64,000 bases of DNA from Roseovarius indicus (GTDB lineage Bacteria; Pseudomonadota; Alphaproteobacteria; Rhodobacterales; Rhodobacteraceae), in contig NZ_CP031598.1 in the NCBI RefSeq assembly GCF_008728195.1, positions 2,170,001 through 2,234,000 on the forward strand, in the 5' to 3' direction. Positions 24,556-32,260 of the stretch are shown piece by piece; the first letter of the stretch is position 1, and every line of letters starts with the position of its first letter. A model generated the notes under the pieces. It searched no databases and had not been told where the DNA came from. It saw only the letters and a program-made list of their open reading frames with translations. The position numbers were made by a program, and so were the translations under genes.

Positions 24556-24775
24556 GGGGCGCTCCGAAATAACTTCGCGGAAGGGTCTTTCAGAGGCGTG
24601 TAAACGCTCGGGGCGGGGCTTGCAACGCGGGTTTTGTACGGGAGGGGCGGGCCGCCGGGGGCGTCGAAGGTGACTCGAATCGAAGAACGGTCTACCCTCG
24701 GTGACCATTCCGACGGTCATGCGGTGTCCGTCGCCGGATGCCGCGAGATCCTCTTTTTCTCAGGGGAGACGCGTT

Positions 24776-25423
24776 TTGAGTTCACATGACTCCGACAAGG
24801 TCGCGAAGCTGCATCGCGAGTTGCACAGCCACCTGCCGCCGGAACCGGCGCTTCGCCTGAAGGCGCTGGAAACCGTTCTCGTCGAAAAGGGCTTTCTGGC
24901 CGAGGATGCCGTCGACAAATGGCTCGACGACTATTCGGAAAACGTGGGGCCGATGAACGGCGCCAGGGTGATCGCCAGGGCCTGGAGCGACGCGGGCTTT
25001 GCCGACCGCCTTGCCGCCGACACGCCCGCGGCCTTCTCGGAGGTCATACCCGGCATCGCCGATGGCTACCCGATCGTGGCGGTGTTCAACACGCCCGCAA
25101 CCCACAACCTGATCGTTTGCACGCTCTGCTCCTGCTATCCGCTGGGCATTCTGGGCATGTCGCCGTCGTGGTACAAATCGACCGAGTACAGGGCCCGCGC
25201 CGTCAGGGACCCGCGCGGCGTTCTGGCCGAGTTCGGAACCGTCCTGCCGGAGGGCGTGGAGCTCAAGGTCTGGGATTCCACCTCGGACCGGCGCTACATG
25301 GTCGTGCCCGAGCGCCCCGCTGGCACCGAAGGCTGGTCGGAAGAGGAATTGGCCGGTCTGGTCACGCGGAACTCCATGATCGGGACGGTGCGCGATCTTT
25401 CTCCGGCACGGGGGGCGGCGTGA
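24776..25423 (+). CDS. nthA: Nitrile hydratase alpha subunit, cobalt type
   Basis: A 215-residue subunit. The metal-claw motif reads VCTLCSC (near residue 117), the threonine form associated with the cobalt class; Fe-type enzymes have serine. VVAVFNTPATHNLIV, YPLGILGMSPSWYKSTEYRARAVRDPRGVL and VWDSTSDRRYMVVPERPAGTEG are typical. It hydrates nitriles to amides. The start chosen is TTG at 24776, after AGGGGAGA at good spacing, since no ATG gives the right length. The stop overlaps the beta-subunit start (TGATG). Confidence 0.93.
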   Translation: MSSHDSDKVAKLHRELHSHLPPEPALRLKALETVLVEKGFLAEDAVDKWLDDYSENVGPMNGARVIARAWSDAGFADRLAADTPAAFSEVIPGIADGYPIVAVFNTPATHNLIVCTLCSCYPLGILGMSPSWYKSTEYRARAVRDPRGVLAEFGTVLPEGVELKVWDSTSDRRYMVVPERPAGTEGWSEEELAGLVTRNSMIGTVRDLSPARGAA

Positions 25424-26061
25424 TGGATACGGTTCACGACCTTGGCGGCACGCAGGGCTTCGGGCCCTTGCCGAACGTTTCGGAAGATGACGCGGCCTTG
25501 TTCGCGGAGGAATGGAAGGCCCGGGTCTGGGCGCTGGCGATGATGTCGATGGACAAGCTGAGCGAGGATCAGACGGGCTGGACGCTGGACTGGTATCGGC
25601 ACGTGCTCGAGCGGTTGCCGCCCGACCTCTACCTGCGGATGGATTATTTCGAGAAGTGGATCCTCGGGATGATGACAACGGCGGTCGACGAGGGGATCGC
25701 CGAGGTTTCCGAGTTCACGGCGGGCCGGGCGGATGCGCGGGATTTCAGCTATGGCAATGCGGCGCCGGTCGAGACGGTTGCCGGTGAAAAGCCGCGGTTC
25801 GGGCCCGGCGATGCTGTAGTTTGCCGCCGGGACGTGGGCAGCATGCACACCCGCATGGTCGGATATGTCCGGGGCCGGGCCGGGGTGATCGACAGCGTGA
25901 TCGGCGCGCAGGCCCTGCCGGACGAGTCCGCGAAAGGCCTTTTGCGCAAGGAGCAGACCTATGTCGTGCGGTTTCCGATGGCCGGGCTCTGGCCCGAGGC
26001 GGCGGGCAGCGACGACAGCCTGTTGATCGACATGTGGGACAGCTACCTTGAGCCGGCCTGA
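25423..26061 (+). CDS. nthB: Nitrile hydratase beta subunit
   Basis: A 212-residue subunit beginning MDTVHDLGGTQGFGP, the canonical start. FAEEWKARVWALA, WYRHVLERLPPDLYLRMDYFEKW and the C-terminal SH3-like barrel (RFGPGDAVVCRRD, KEQTYVVRF, LIDMWDSYLEP) are all intact. It forms the heterodimer with NthA and shapes the active site. It is directly followed by the activator gene. Confidence 0.94.
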   Translation: MDTVHDLGGTQGFGPLPNVSEDDAALFAEEWKARVWALAMMSMDKLSEDQTGWTLDWYRHVLERLPPDLYLRMDYFEKWILGMMTTAVDEGIAEVSEFTAGRADARDFSYGNAAPVETVAGEKPRFGPGDAVVCRRDVGSMHTRMVGYVRGRAGVIDSVIGAQALPDESAKGLLRKEQTYVVRFPMAGLWPEAAGSDDSLLIDMWDSYLEPA

Positions 26062-26062
26062 C

Positions 26063-26398
26063 ATGAGCCCTGCCGCGCGGCGTGAACGCGCGGGCCAACC
26101 TGCCTTTGCGGAGCAGTGGCATGCGCAGGTGACGGCCGTCGTGGAGGTGCTTGTCGCCGACGGGAAGCTTGATGCGGCAGAGTGGTCGCGGGCGTTGGGT
26201 GCGGAGCTTGACCGCCGGTCCGCCGAGGGGGCGCCGGATACGGACGAGACGTATTATGCCGCGTTTCTGGGCGTGTTGGAGCGGATGCTCGATGAGGCGC
26301 GGATGGCCGGGACGGAGGATGTGACCCGGCGCGAGAGCGACTGGAGGCAGGCCTACCTGAGCACGCCCCACGGCCAGCCGGTTGCCCTGAAAGGCTAG
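26063..26398 (+). CDS. Nitrile hydratase accessory (cobalt-loading) protein
   Basis: A 111-residue protein starting 1 bp after the beta-subunit stop. It resembles the N-terminal part of beta subunits, as activators do: GQPAFAEQWHAQVTAVVEVLV...GKLDAAEWSRALGAEL, DTDETYYAAFLGVLERML, RRESDWRQAYLSTPHGQPVAL. Such proteins exchange the alpha subunit and insert cobalt. The set alpha-beta-activator is complete and needs no other gene from this window. Confidence 0.85.
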   Translation: MSPAARRERAGQPAFAEQWHAQVTAVVEVLVADGKLDAAEWSRALGAELDRRSAEGAPDTDETYYAAFLGVLERMLDEARMAGTEDVTRRESDWRQAYLSTPHGQPVALKG

Positions 26399-26404
26399 CC
26401 GGGC

Positions 26405-26734
26405 TCAGCCCTCGTCGTCCTCGATCTCGACTTTCTGGTTCAACCGGTCCTTGTCGGCCTCGCCGATCACCTCGCCCCTGAGGCCGGCGGCGCGGGCCTT
26501 GAGCCTTGCGGCGCGGGCATCGATCTCGGGTGCGGGGGAGGCGGCGTCGAGCGGCATGGCGGCGCCCGAGGGTGCGCGGGCCGCGGCGCGGGCGCGCAGG
26601 GTTTCGGCCGGGACAAGGGCGGGATAGTCCGACGCCCAGGCCTCGTCGCTGACCACGGCGTCGAGCTGCGGAAAGGTGCTGCAGCCTGCCACCAGCGCGG
26701 CGGCGCAGAACGCAAGGGTGGAGCGCAGGGGCAT
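26405..26734 (-). CDS. Small putative lipoprotein
   Basis: A 109-residue protein from the ATG at 26734. MPLRSTLAFCAAALVAGCS is a lipoprotein signal with lipobox LVAGC. The mature part is Ala-rich and charged ([10 protein letters not shown]...ARAARLKARAAGLRGEVIG) and ends acidic. No known domain is seen. It is convergent with the nitrile hydratase operon (6-bp gap) and divergent from a TetR gene. Confidence 0.65.
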   Translation of the reverse strand: MPLRSTLAFCAAALVAGCSTFPQLDAVVSDEAWASDYPALVPAETLRARAAARAPSGAAMPLDAASPAPEIDARAARLKARAAGLRGEVIGEADKDRLNQKVEIEDDEG

Positions 26735-26809
26735 CGGCGCGGTCTCCGGATGTGGCACTGTAGCCTACTTGCCACTTTTGCAGTGGGGAGGGCAAGTCGG
26801 GCGTTGATC

Positions 26810-26823
26810 TGAACACTCGTTCA
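26810..26823. promoter_or_regulatory. TetR-type operator before the 26838 regulator gene
   Basis: TGAACACTCGTTCA, an inverted repeat of TGAAC/GTTCA with a 4-nt centre, 14 bp before the ATG of a TetR gene. This is a common layout for autoregulation and could also control the divergent lipoprotein gene. Confidence 0.6.
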
Positions 26824-26837
26824 ATTATGCTGGCCGC

Positions 26838-27428
26838 ATGGCAAGAACCCAAGGCTCTCATTCCGGGATCACCGGCCCCAAGGTGCGCGAAGCGGCGCTG
26901 AAACTCTTTGCGCGGCACGGATTTGCGGCCGTTTCCATGCGCCAGATCGCGGGCGAGGTGGGGGTGCAGGCGGGGGCGCTGTACAATTACACGCCGGACA
27001 AGCAGACGCTGCTGTTCGACCTGATGCAGACCCATCTTGAGGAGCTTCTGGCGGCGCAGGAAGAGGCGCAGGCGGGGCAACCCGAGCCCTTTGCGGCGCT
27101 GCGGGATTTCACCCGGTTTCACATCAACTTCCACACCGAGCGGCCGGAGGAAGTATTCATTGCCTACATGGAGTTGCGCAATCTCAGCGACGAGAATTTC
27201 GAGGTGATCGAGAAGCTGCGCCGGGCTTACGAGGGGCGGCTGGTGGACATCCTGAAACGCGGGGTCGACGAGGGGGTGTTCACCATCGCCGACACGCGGG
27301 TTGCGGCAATGGCGCTGATTGCCATGCTGAACGGGGTGAACACCTGGTTCCGCGAGGGCGGGCGGCTGTCGCTGGCGGAGGTGCAGGACATCTACTGGGA
27401 CATGGTGCGCAAGGCGGTGAGTTCCTGA
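26838..27428 (+). CDS. TetR family regulator
   Basis: A 196-residue repressor. The N-terminal helix-turn-helix is KVREAALKLFARHGFAAVSMRQIAGEVGVQAGALYNYTPDKQTLLFDLM; the C-terminal domain is helical and fits the TetR_C group of acyl-CoA or fatty-acid-type ligand binders (RLSLAEVQDIYWDMVRKAV end). Its targets are unknown; an operator-like inverted repeat precedes its own start. Confidence 0.88.
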   Translation: MARTQGSHSGITGPKVREAALKLFARHGFAAVSMRQIAGEVGVQAGALYNYTPDKQTLLFDLMQTHLEELLAAQEEAQAGQPEPFAALRDFTRFHINFHTERPEEVFIAYMELRNLSDENFEVIEKLRRAYEGRLVDILKRGVDEGVFTIADTRVAAMALIAMLNGVNTWFREGGRLSLAEVQDIYWDMVRKAVSS

Positions 27429-27510
27429 GCGGGATTGACACCGATCAATGACGCCAGGTCAGCCCGGCGCGATAGTGCCCCTGCCAACTGTCTTGCAGGG
27501 AGCCTGATCC

Positions 27511-27834
27511 ATGAAACCACTCGCAACACTCGCCCTGGGCCTTGTTTTGCTGGCCCCCGCCGCCATGGCGCAGGAGGCGGACATCCTCGAAGGCCGGAAG
27601 ATCGCCGAGGAATATTGCGCCCGCTGTCACGACATCGAACCAGGGGGCAAGTTCAAATCCTACCCGCCGAGTTTCCGGGCGATTGCGGTCTACATGGACC
27701 CCGAGATCATCCGGATGAAGATCATGCAGCCGGACCACAATACGATCATGCCGAAATACGCCATGTTCATCAACCAGACGCGGTTGTGGAACGTGGTGGA
27801 ATACATCCTGTCGCTGGAGACGCTGGAAGAGTGA
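27511..27834 (+). CDS. Periplasmic c-type cytochrome
   Basis: A 107-residue class I cytochrome c. A signal peptide (MKPLATLALGLVLLAPAAMAQ) is followed by one heme site CARCH (about 36-40) and a distal Met ligand in IMPKYAMF or nearby. It would carry one heme and shuttle electrons in the periplasm. It stands alone, with no oxidase or dehydrogenase gene beside it. Confidence 0.85.
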   Translation: MKPLATLALGLVLLAPAAMAQEADILEGRKIAEEYCARCHDIEPGGKFKSYPPSFRAIAVYMDPEIIRMKIMQPDHNTIMPKYAMFINQTRLWNVVEYILSLETLEE

Positions 27835-28227
27835 GCGGCGGCCGGGGAGGGGAGGTTCGAGTGTCGCCTTCACGGAGAGGCCGGGTGTCTGAAAGTGTTA
27901 ACGAGGGGGCCCAGAGCCGGGGGGCGAATCGGGGTTAATGCCCTGAAAAAGCGGGGAAACCCCGTGTCGGTATCGCGTCGGTATAACGTCGGTATTTCGT
28001 CGGTGCGATTTTCGGTGCCGGGGCGGGTTAATGTGGCGCGCGGTGCGGCGGGGCCCGAGATGTTGAGGGCCGCGCAACAGGGGCGTCGGCGGTGCGCGCG
28101 CCGGTCCGGTGTCGCAGCGGTGCGGGATGAGCCGCCGCGCGTGACCGAGAAACGCATCCTCGACTCGGCGGCCTGAAGATGGGAGGCTGGTCGAGACGCC
28201 GGCACTGACAGGGGGCATGGTGGCCTG
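27835..28227. other. Intergenic region with 11-bp tandem repeats
   Basis: 393 bp without a convincing gene. At 27964-28007 four consecutive 11-mers share the core GTCGGTA or GTCGGTG: GTGTCGGTATC, GCGTCGGTATA, ACGTCGGTATT and TCGTCGGTGCG. One unit per helical turn would align a protein on one DNA face, as iterons do. Nothing else is recognised. Confidence 0.6.
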
Positions 28228-28575
28228 ATGAGCGAGTTTCGACTTTCCGATGCCGTGAGGATGAGCGAAGTAGACCTCTATGCGGAATTCGGCTTCCGCA
28301 AGATGCTCCTGTGCTCGGCGGTCGCGGTCGTCCTGACGGTGGCGGTCTTCAGCGCCGTGGTGTTCGGCCTGTACTTTGCCTTCGGGATCTGGGAGGGGCC
28401 GCCCGTCGGGGTGTATACCCTCTTCTGGGTGATCCTGTCCGGTCTCCTGATCGGGAAGTGGGGACGGATTTACCGGGTACACCGGGAAAGCGGCCTGATC
28501 TGGGCCGGGGCGAGCGTGGGCCTCGTGGGGTTCTTTTTCGGCGTGATGGTGCTGATACGAGCCACTGCCGGATAG
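28228..28575 (+). CDS. Small membrane protein, unknown function
   Basis: A 115-residue protein with three hydrophobic segments (about 26-52, 59-75 and 88-112) and a soluble N-terminus MSEFRLSDAVRMSEVDLYAEFGFRKM. No domain is recognised. It ends 12 bp before an inverted repeat that also occurs at 30946. Confidence 0.6.
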   Translation: MSEFRLSDAVRMSEVDLYAEFGFRKMLLCSAVAVVLTVAVFSAVVFGLYFAFGIWEGPPVGVYTLFWVILSGLLIGKWGRIYRVHRESGLIWAGASVGLVGFFFGVMVLIRATAG

Positions 28576-28587
28576 CTGGACAGTCCA

Positions 28588-28610
28588 GCCCTTTGCATGT
28601 CGTGGTGCAA
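28588..28610. repeat. 23-bp inverted repeat, left copy
   Basis: Begins GCCCTTTGCATGTCG and is the exact reverse complement of 30946-30968. The pair brackets the RNA ligase/HD-Pnk genes. No flanking direct duplication is evident. Confidence 0.85.
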
Positions 28611-28620
28611 ATTGGGCCAA

Positions 28621-28651
28621 GGGCTCGGAGCGCCATGTCCACTCCGAGCCC
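28621..28651 (-). terminator. Hairpin downstream of the HD-Pnk gene
   Basis: Perfect 10-bp stem GGGCTCGGAG / CTCCGAGCCC with an 11-nt loop, 52 bp after the HD-Pnk stop in its direction of transcription. It is inside the inverted-repeat pair and could end the two-gene operon. Confidence 0.55.
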
Positions 28652-28702
28652 AGGGTGACGAATGCCACGCGCTGCGCCAATGTGTGCATGCGCGCGACGG
28701 CG

Positions 28703-29851
28703 CTATGTCCAGGTAACTTTGTGAGCTTCCCAAATCTGCGGCGGTTCCAGCTTCTTTGACAGGTGATCTATCGCGGCGTCGGGTACAGCATCCGGCCGGC
28801 TCCGATTCTGCCGAAGCAGTCGATCTGGGCTGACTTCGACGTAGATGAGCTCGATCCGGGCACCGTAGTCCCGCAGAAGCCGCAATATCTTTGATCGGTT
28901 CTGCCGCGTCACATTCGTTGCATTCCAAACAAAGTCCCGTCCGGCTCGCATGTGCTCTCTGGCCCTTTCATGTGCTGCTTGGATCACTTGGCCTTGGTTG
29001 TCAGTTGCCGAGACACCAAGTTCGTCTCGGATCAGATCGAGGCTGACGACCGGATGCTCAGGGCGGTGCTTGGTGATCCAGGTGTCCTTCCCGGCACCAG
29101 GCAGGCCAGACATCACCGTGACGGTGCATGGGAACGCCTCATGAGCCGCATAATGCGGATCACGGTCTTCCAGTTCGAAGTAGGCGACACGGCTTTCATC
29201 GTTGGCGAAAGCGAACCTACGCGCCCAACAATCGGCCTCCTGGAACGTCAATGCGGCGAGGCTGATGTTCTCCAGAATGGCCTGCTGGTCCTCGCATGTA
29301 CGACCCAATGCGTCGGCCTTGGCATGCAGGTACAGATGATCCGTCCGACAACGCCACGATGTTTCGATGTCCATGCGTATGGGGTCGGGCCGTTCGATGA
29401 GCCAAAACGGTAGTTGGTGGTGGGCAATGATCCCACAAAGGTCTTCCCGCCATGCAAATGGGGATCCTGCATGCCAAAGCAACTCCCGCGCGATGGAGGC
29501 CCCGATCCGTGAATGACCACGGGAAGATACCCGCCCATCATCTTGATGCTTCGTCACAGCAGGTTTACCCACATCATGCAGCACGGCGGCCCAGAAGAGA
29601 TTGGCCCGATCCACAATGGGCAGCCCTTGCCAGTCTGGATCAGCCACCAGCGCCTCGACAACCATCCGCGTGTGCTTACCGACGTCACCTTCGGCGTGGT
29701 GGATCGGATCCTGCGGACAGGTGTCGAGTATGGCAAGTTCCGGCCAGAGCGACCAAATCTCGGCCCAGTCCACCTTCCAGGCCGGGTCGGCAGGAACCAA
29801 AGCCAGCAGGTGGTCATGTGTGACGGTGGGTTTCATGGACTTACGCATCAT
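28703..29851 (-). CDS. HD-Pnk: HD-domain phosphoesterase / polynucleotide kinase
   Basis: A 382-residue end-healing enzyme. The N-terminal half is an HD phosphohydrolase (HHAEGDVGKHTRMVVEAL, then LHDVGKP with His 92-Asp 93, and AHHQLPFWL). The C-terminal half is a P-loop kinase with GLPGAGKDT (249-257), DLIRDELG and NATNVTRQNRSKILRLLRDYGARIELIYVE. This matches the described HD-Pnk architecture, where the HD part removes 2',3'-phosphates and the kinase phosphorylates 5'-OH ends. The ATG at 29851 lies inside the end of the ligase gene (11-bp overlap; ATGs at 29848 and 29836 are alternatives), so the two are coupled. Confidence 0.88.
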   Translation of the reverse strand: MMRKSMKPTVTHDHLLALVPADPAWKVDWAEIWSLWPELAILDTCPQDPIHHAEGDVGKHTRMVVEALVADPDWQGLPIVDRANLFWAAVLHDVGKPAVTKHQDDGRVSSRGHSRIGASIARELLWHAGSPFAWREDLCGIIAHHQLPFWLIERPDPIRMDIETSWRCRTDHLYLHAKADALGRTCEDQQAILENISLAALTFQEADCWARRFAFANDESRVAYFELEDRDPHYAAHEAFPCTVTVMSGLPGAGKDTWITKHRPEHPVVSLDLIRDELGVSATDNQGQVIQAAHERAREHMRAGRDFVWNATNVTRQNRSKILRLLRDYGARIELIYVEVSPDRLLRQNRSRPDAVPDAAIDHLSKKLEPPQIWEAHKVTWT

Positions 29852-30653
29852 AGGCTCCATCCAAGCCCAATGTGGGTGCAAAAATGTCAACACCGTCGGC
29901 GAGCCCGTTCGGGAGGATCGGACGGTCATGCCAATGCCCATCAGCTGCTTCAATCGCCTGTAAGAAATCTGCTCGGACGAACTTGAAACGGTCTTCAACG
30001 TGATCCGCACTCTCCTGTTTCAGGTAAAGCCCTTCTGCAAGGTCGCTGTCCTCGGTTTGCTGGTCAACCTTGTCAGAACGGCTGCCCGACCGCTCTGCTG
30101 CCACGATCAAGGCATCACGCCACTCAGAGGATTTGTAAGGGGATGGCCGGGTCAGGCCGACAAGCTGGTCGACAGACCTGATTTCTCCTGTATGGACGAC
30201 CGGTACGGGCATGATCGGCAATCCGGTCAACAATTCCTGACGGGCCGCCGTGCTGAGGAACACACCGTTGGTTCGGTCCAGCACGTCAAACTCCATGAAG
30301 TAGTGGGGAAGCCTGTCATAGAAAACAGTATGTTTGGCATACATCCACTCGCCATACATGACGAAGCGATGACCCAACACAGGGTGCAGGACGTGCGCAT
30401 GGGCGGCCGCCCAAGTCTTTAGCAGGGCAAAGTGCCGTTCCCGACCTCCACCGGTCAGGTAGTGCCCCCGGCTTTGAATCAGCAAGGTGCCATTGGCGTC
30501 GAACGACACAGCAGAGTTGGCGCCGTCGAGCTTCTCTTCAACGACAAGGACTTGGCCCGAAAGCTCCTTTATTGGTTTGTCGTCCGCCATATCGCCCACT
30601 TGAAGGCGCGAACCCTCAATGTGCCGCGTACGCGGGTATTTTATAATTTTCAT
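29841..30653 (-). CDS. RNA ligase (ATP-dependent)
   Basis: A 270-residue ligase of the Rnl/covalent nucleotidyltransferase class. Motif I is EEKLDGAN with the adenylated Lys 41; then QSRGHY, YGEWMYAKHTVFYDRLPHYFMEFDVLD (motif IIIa region), EGLYLKQE (motif IV) and RFKFVR (motif V). It joins 3'-OH and 5'-phosphate RNA ends. The ATG at 30653 is chosen because it gives MKIIKYPRTRHIEGS, a start that leads directly into the fold. With HD-Pnk it makes a heal-and-seal pair, probably for tRNA or other RNA broken by nucleases. Confidence 0.87.
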   Translation of the reverse strand: MKIIKYPRTRHIEGSRLQVGDMADDKPIKELSGQVLVVEEKLDGANSAVSFDANGTLLIQSRGHYLTGGGRERHFALLKTWAAAHAHVLHPVLGHRFVMYGEWMYAKHTVFYDRLPHYFMEFDVLDRTNGVFLSTAARQELLTGLPIMPVPVVHTGEIRSVDQLVGLTRPSPYKSSEWRDALIVAAERSGSRSDKVDQQTEDSDLAEGLYLKQESADHVEDRFKFVRADFLQAIEAADGHWHDRPILPNGLADGVDIFAPTLGLDGAYDA

Positions 30654-30945
30654 GATTGTCTCACGATGTTTCGTATAAACGCACAAAACCACCCGGCAGG
30701 ATTTACCAGGGTGTTGGTTCAAACATGTGCGCAGCGATTACATCGTATATCCGTGGGGTTCGGGGTTGAGACGGCTTCGCTAGTTACCGCCGGGGTTGAG
30801 AAAACTCAACAGCGGACCTTCAACGGGAATGCTTTAATGTCCGCTTCGTCCGCCAAGCCGACCGTTGGCGCGGAGACGTCCCGGAGATTTCTTCGGGACG
30901 CCTTGTCGGACATAGCGTCAGGCCCGCAAGGCGCTTGACCACGAG

Positions 30946-30968
30946 TTGCACCACGACATGCAAAGGGC
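30946..30968. repeat. 23-bp inverted repeat, right copy
   Basis: Ends GACATGCAAAGGGC and is the exact reverse complement of 28588-28610. The distance between outer ends is about 2.38 kb, containing just the RNA ligase and HD-Pnk genes with their leader. Confidence 0.85.
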
Positions 30969-31019
30969 GGGAGGGGCAGTGCTTCTTTTTATTGTCTTGA
31001 GCGCCGGTACCTGCGGGCG

Positions 31020-31088
31020 CCGTTTTCCGCGCGGAAAACGGGATAGAAAATGCGCATTTTCTATCCTGGAATTTTCGAAAATTCCGGG
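31020..31088. repeat. Triple palindrome repeat, copy B
   Basis: Three adjacent palindromes: 31020-31041 (arms CCGTTTTCCGC/GCGGAAAACGG, perfect), 31041-31066 (26 nt, core GAAAATGCGCATTTTC, perfect) and 31065-31088 (core GGAATTTTCGAAAATTCC). The order is the mirror of copy A at 2645-2713, so the whole unit is inverted. It lies just outside the right 23-bp inverted repeat. Confidence 0.85.
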
Positions 31089-31151
31089 TGCGCTCATGGT
31101 GCCGGGTGGGTATTTCGGACCGGGCAGGGGGCGCGGAAAGGGAGGTGCGGC

Positions 31152-31259
31152 ATGGTCTTCGGGCACTGGACCCAGACGGGGGTGGATATCTGGCTGACGC
31201 TGATCGGGATGGCGGTGGTCGGGCTGGTGCTGCTTTACGTGGTGCGGCGGAAGACGTGA
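31152..31259 (+). CDS. Tiny single-span membrane protein
   Basis: A 35-codon ORF, MVFGHWTQTGVDIWLTLIGM..., with one hydrophobic helix (about 13-30) and a basic end VVRRKT. GGGAGG lies 6 bp before the ATG, a strong ribosome binding site. Longer in-frame starts run through the palindromic repeat and are unlikely. Function unknown. Confidence 0.5.
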   Translation: MVFGHWTQTGVDIWLTLIGMAVVGLVLLYVVRRKT

Positions 31260-31301
31260 GGGGGCGGCCCGTGGAAGGGCCGGCCCCTTTCGTGAGCAGG
31301 G

Positions 31302-31700
31302 TCAGGCCGCGTCCGCGTCGGGGCGGCTGAAATTCACCTCGCGGGTCACCTGCCAGCGGCCGTCCTCGAAGACGAAGTCGATGCTGAGGTCGATCATCAT
31401 CTTCGGCCCGCCGACAGGGATCTTGCGGGAGATCAGCACGTGGCCGCGATTGCCGGTGACGGTGAGGCGGTGGAGGTTGAACCAGAGGTGATCCTCGGGT
31501 GTCCTGTCGCGGAAGGTCTTTTGCAGCAGCGCCATGAAGTCCCGTTTTTGCAGGGTCACCAGGCGGCCGTCGATGCCGAGGTCCATCACCTCGATATCGT
31601 CATGGTAGATGGTGTCGAGCGTGGCCATGTCGGCGCGCACGCCGGCCTGCATGAGCTCGTCGAGCCGGGCGCGGAGGGTGGTTTCAGTGGGCTGGGTCAT
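31302..31700 (-). CDS. NTF2-like/SnoaL-fold protein
   Basis: A 132-residue protein from the ATG at 31700. The pattern ARLDELMQAGVRADMATLDTIYHDDIEVMDLGIDGRLVTLQKRDFMALLQ with the beta sheet NLHRLTVTGNRGHVLISRKI...SIDFVFEDGRWQVTREVNF fits the NTF2-like fold of DUF4440/SnoaL proteins. It might bind or modify a small molecule. It follows a peroxiredoxin-like gene by 11 bp, so the two form an operon. Confidence 0.72.
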   Translation of the reverse strand: MTQPTETTLRARLDELMQAGVRADMATLDTIYHDDIEVMDLGIDGRLVTLQKRDFMALLQKTFRDRTPEDHLWFNLHRLTVTGNRGHVLISRKIPVGGPKMMIDLSIDFVFEDGRWQVTREVNFSRPDADAA

Positions 31701-31711
31701 GGCATGTCCTT

Positions 31712-32245
31712 TCAGGCGTGGGTACCGTTGATGGGGGTGTTGGAAAAGGCGCCGCGGCGGAAGCCGATGCCCTTGGCGATCCATGCGAGGTCGGGGCGGG
31801 CGAAGGGGACGTTGGAGATGTCGGTGATCTGGAGGAGGCCTGAATCGTCGATGACGAAGAGGCCGGGTTCGGCGAATGGGGCTTCCACGTCGCGGCCGTT
31901 CTCGAGGCCCGAGATGTACAGGCCGAGTTGCTGCATCTGCGGGATGGTGAGCCCGTAGGCCACGTCGAATTGCGGCGCGACCTCCTCCATGTGGGCCGCC
32001 GCGCGGGCCGCGGTATCGGCCGAGACGGCGAGCACGTCGGTGCCCTGGGCCGTGAAGTCGGGCAGGCGGTCGTTCAGCTCCTTCAGGTAGGTGGTGCAGA
32101 GCGGGCAGTGCTTGCCGCGGTAGACGATGGTGAGCTGCCAGTCGAAGCCGTCGCGGGGTTTGGCGAGGCTGCGCGTGCCGCCGGAGAGCACGGGAAGGTC
32201 GATCGCCGGAAACACAGATCCGGCGGCGAGTTTCGGGGTGGTCAT
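31712..32245 (-). CDS. AhpC/TSA-family redox protein
   Basis: A 177-residue thioredoxin-fold protein with the peroxiredoxin-like site LTIVYRGKHCPLCTTYLKELND (a CxxC, about 47-50) and VLAVSADTAARAAAHME. The CPLC arrangement is that of the AhpC/TSA-like group rather than typical 2-Cys peroxiredoxins (TPxC). It probably reduces peroxides or disulfides. It is divergent from a TetR gene with shared operator-like repeats in between. Confidence 0.78.
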   Translation of the reverse strand: MTTPKLAAGSVFPAIDLPVLSGGTRSLAKPRDGFDWQLTIVYRGKHCPLCTTYLKELNDRLPDFTAQGTDVLAVSADTAARAAAHMEEVAPQFDVAYGLTIPQMQQLGLYISGLENGRDVEAPFAEPGLFVIDDSGLLQITDISNVPFARPDLAWIAKGIGFRRGAFSNTPINGTHA

Positions 32246-32260
32246 GGGGAGCCTTTCGCT

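Larger units (their letters stand above)
30654..31151. other. Non-coding region upstream of the RNA ligase
   Basis: About 500 bp. It holds hairpins GTTGAG-AAAA-CTCAAC (near 30805-30820) and CGTCCCG/CGGGACG (near 30878-30902), a twice-occurring GGGGTTGAGA, the right 23-bp inverted repeat at 30946-30968 and the triple palindrome at 31020-31088. The part up to 30945 is the leader of the RNA repair operon on the minus strand and might encode a small RNA; no gene is convincing. Confidence 0.5.

Noticed and set aside
27895..28205. Short ORFs over the 11-bp repeats as genes
   Set aside because: No ribosome binding site and repetitive translation; the repeats themselves are the more likely feature.
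28588..30968. RNA repair cassette as a classical insertion sequence or transposon
   Set aside because: No transposase is encoded between the inverted repeats and no target-site duplication is visible; they are reported as repeat-bounded only.
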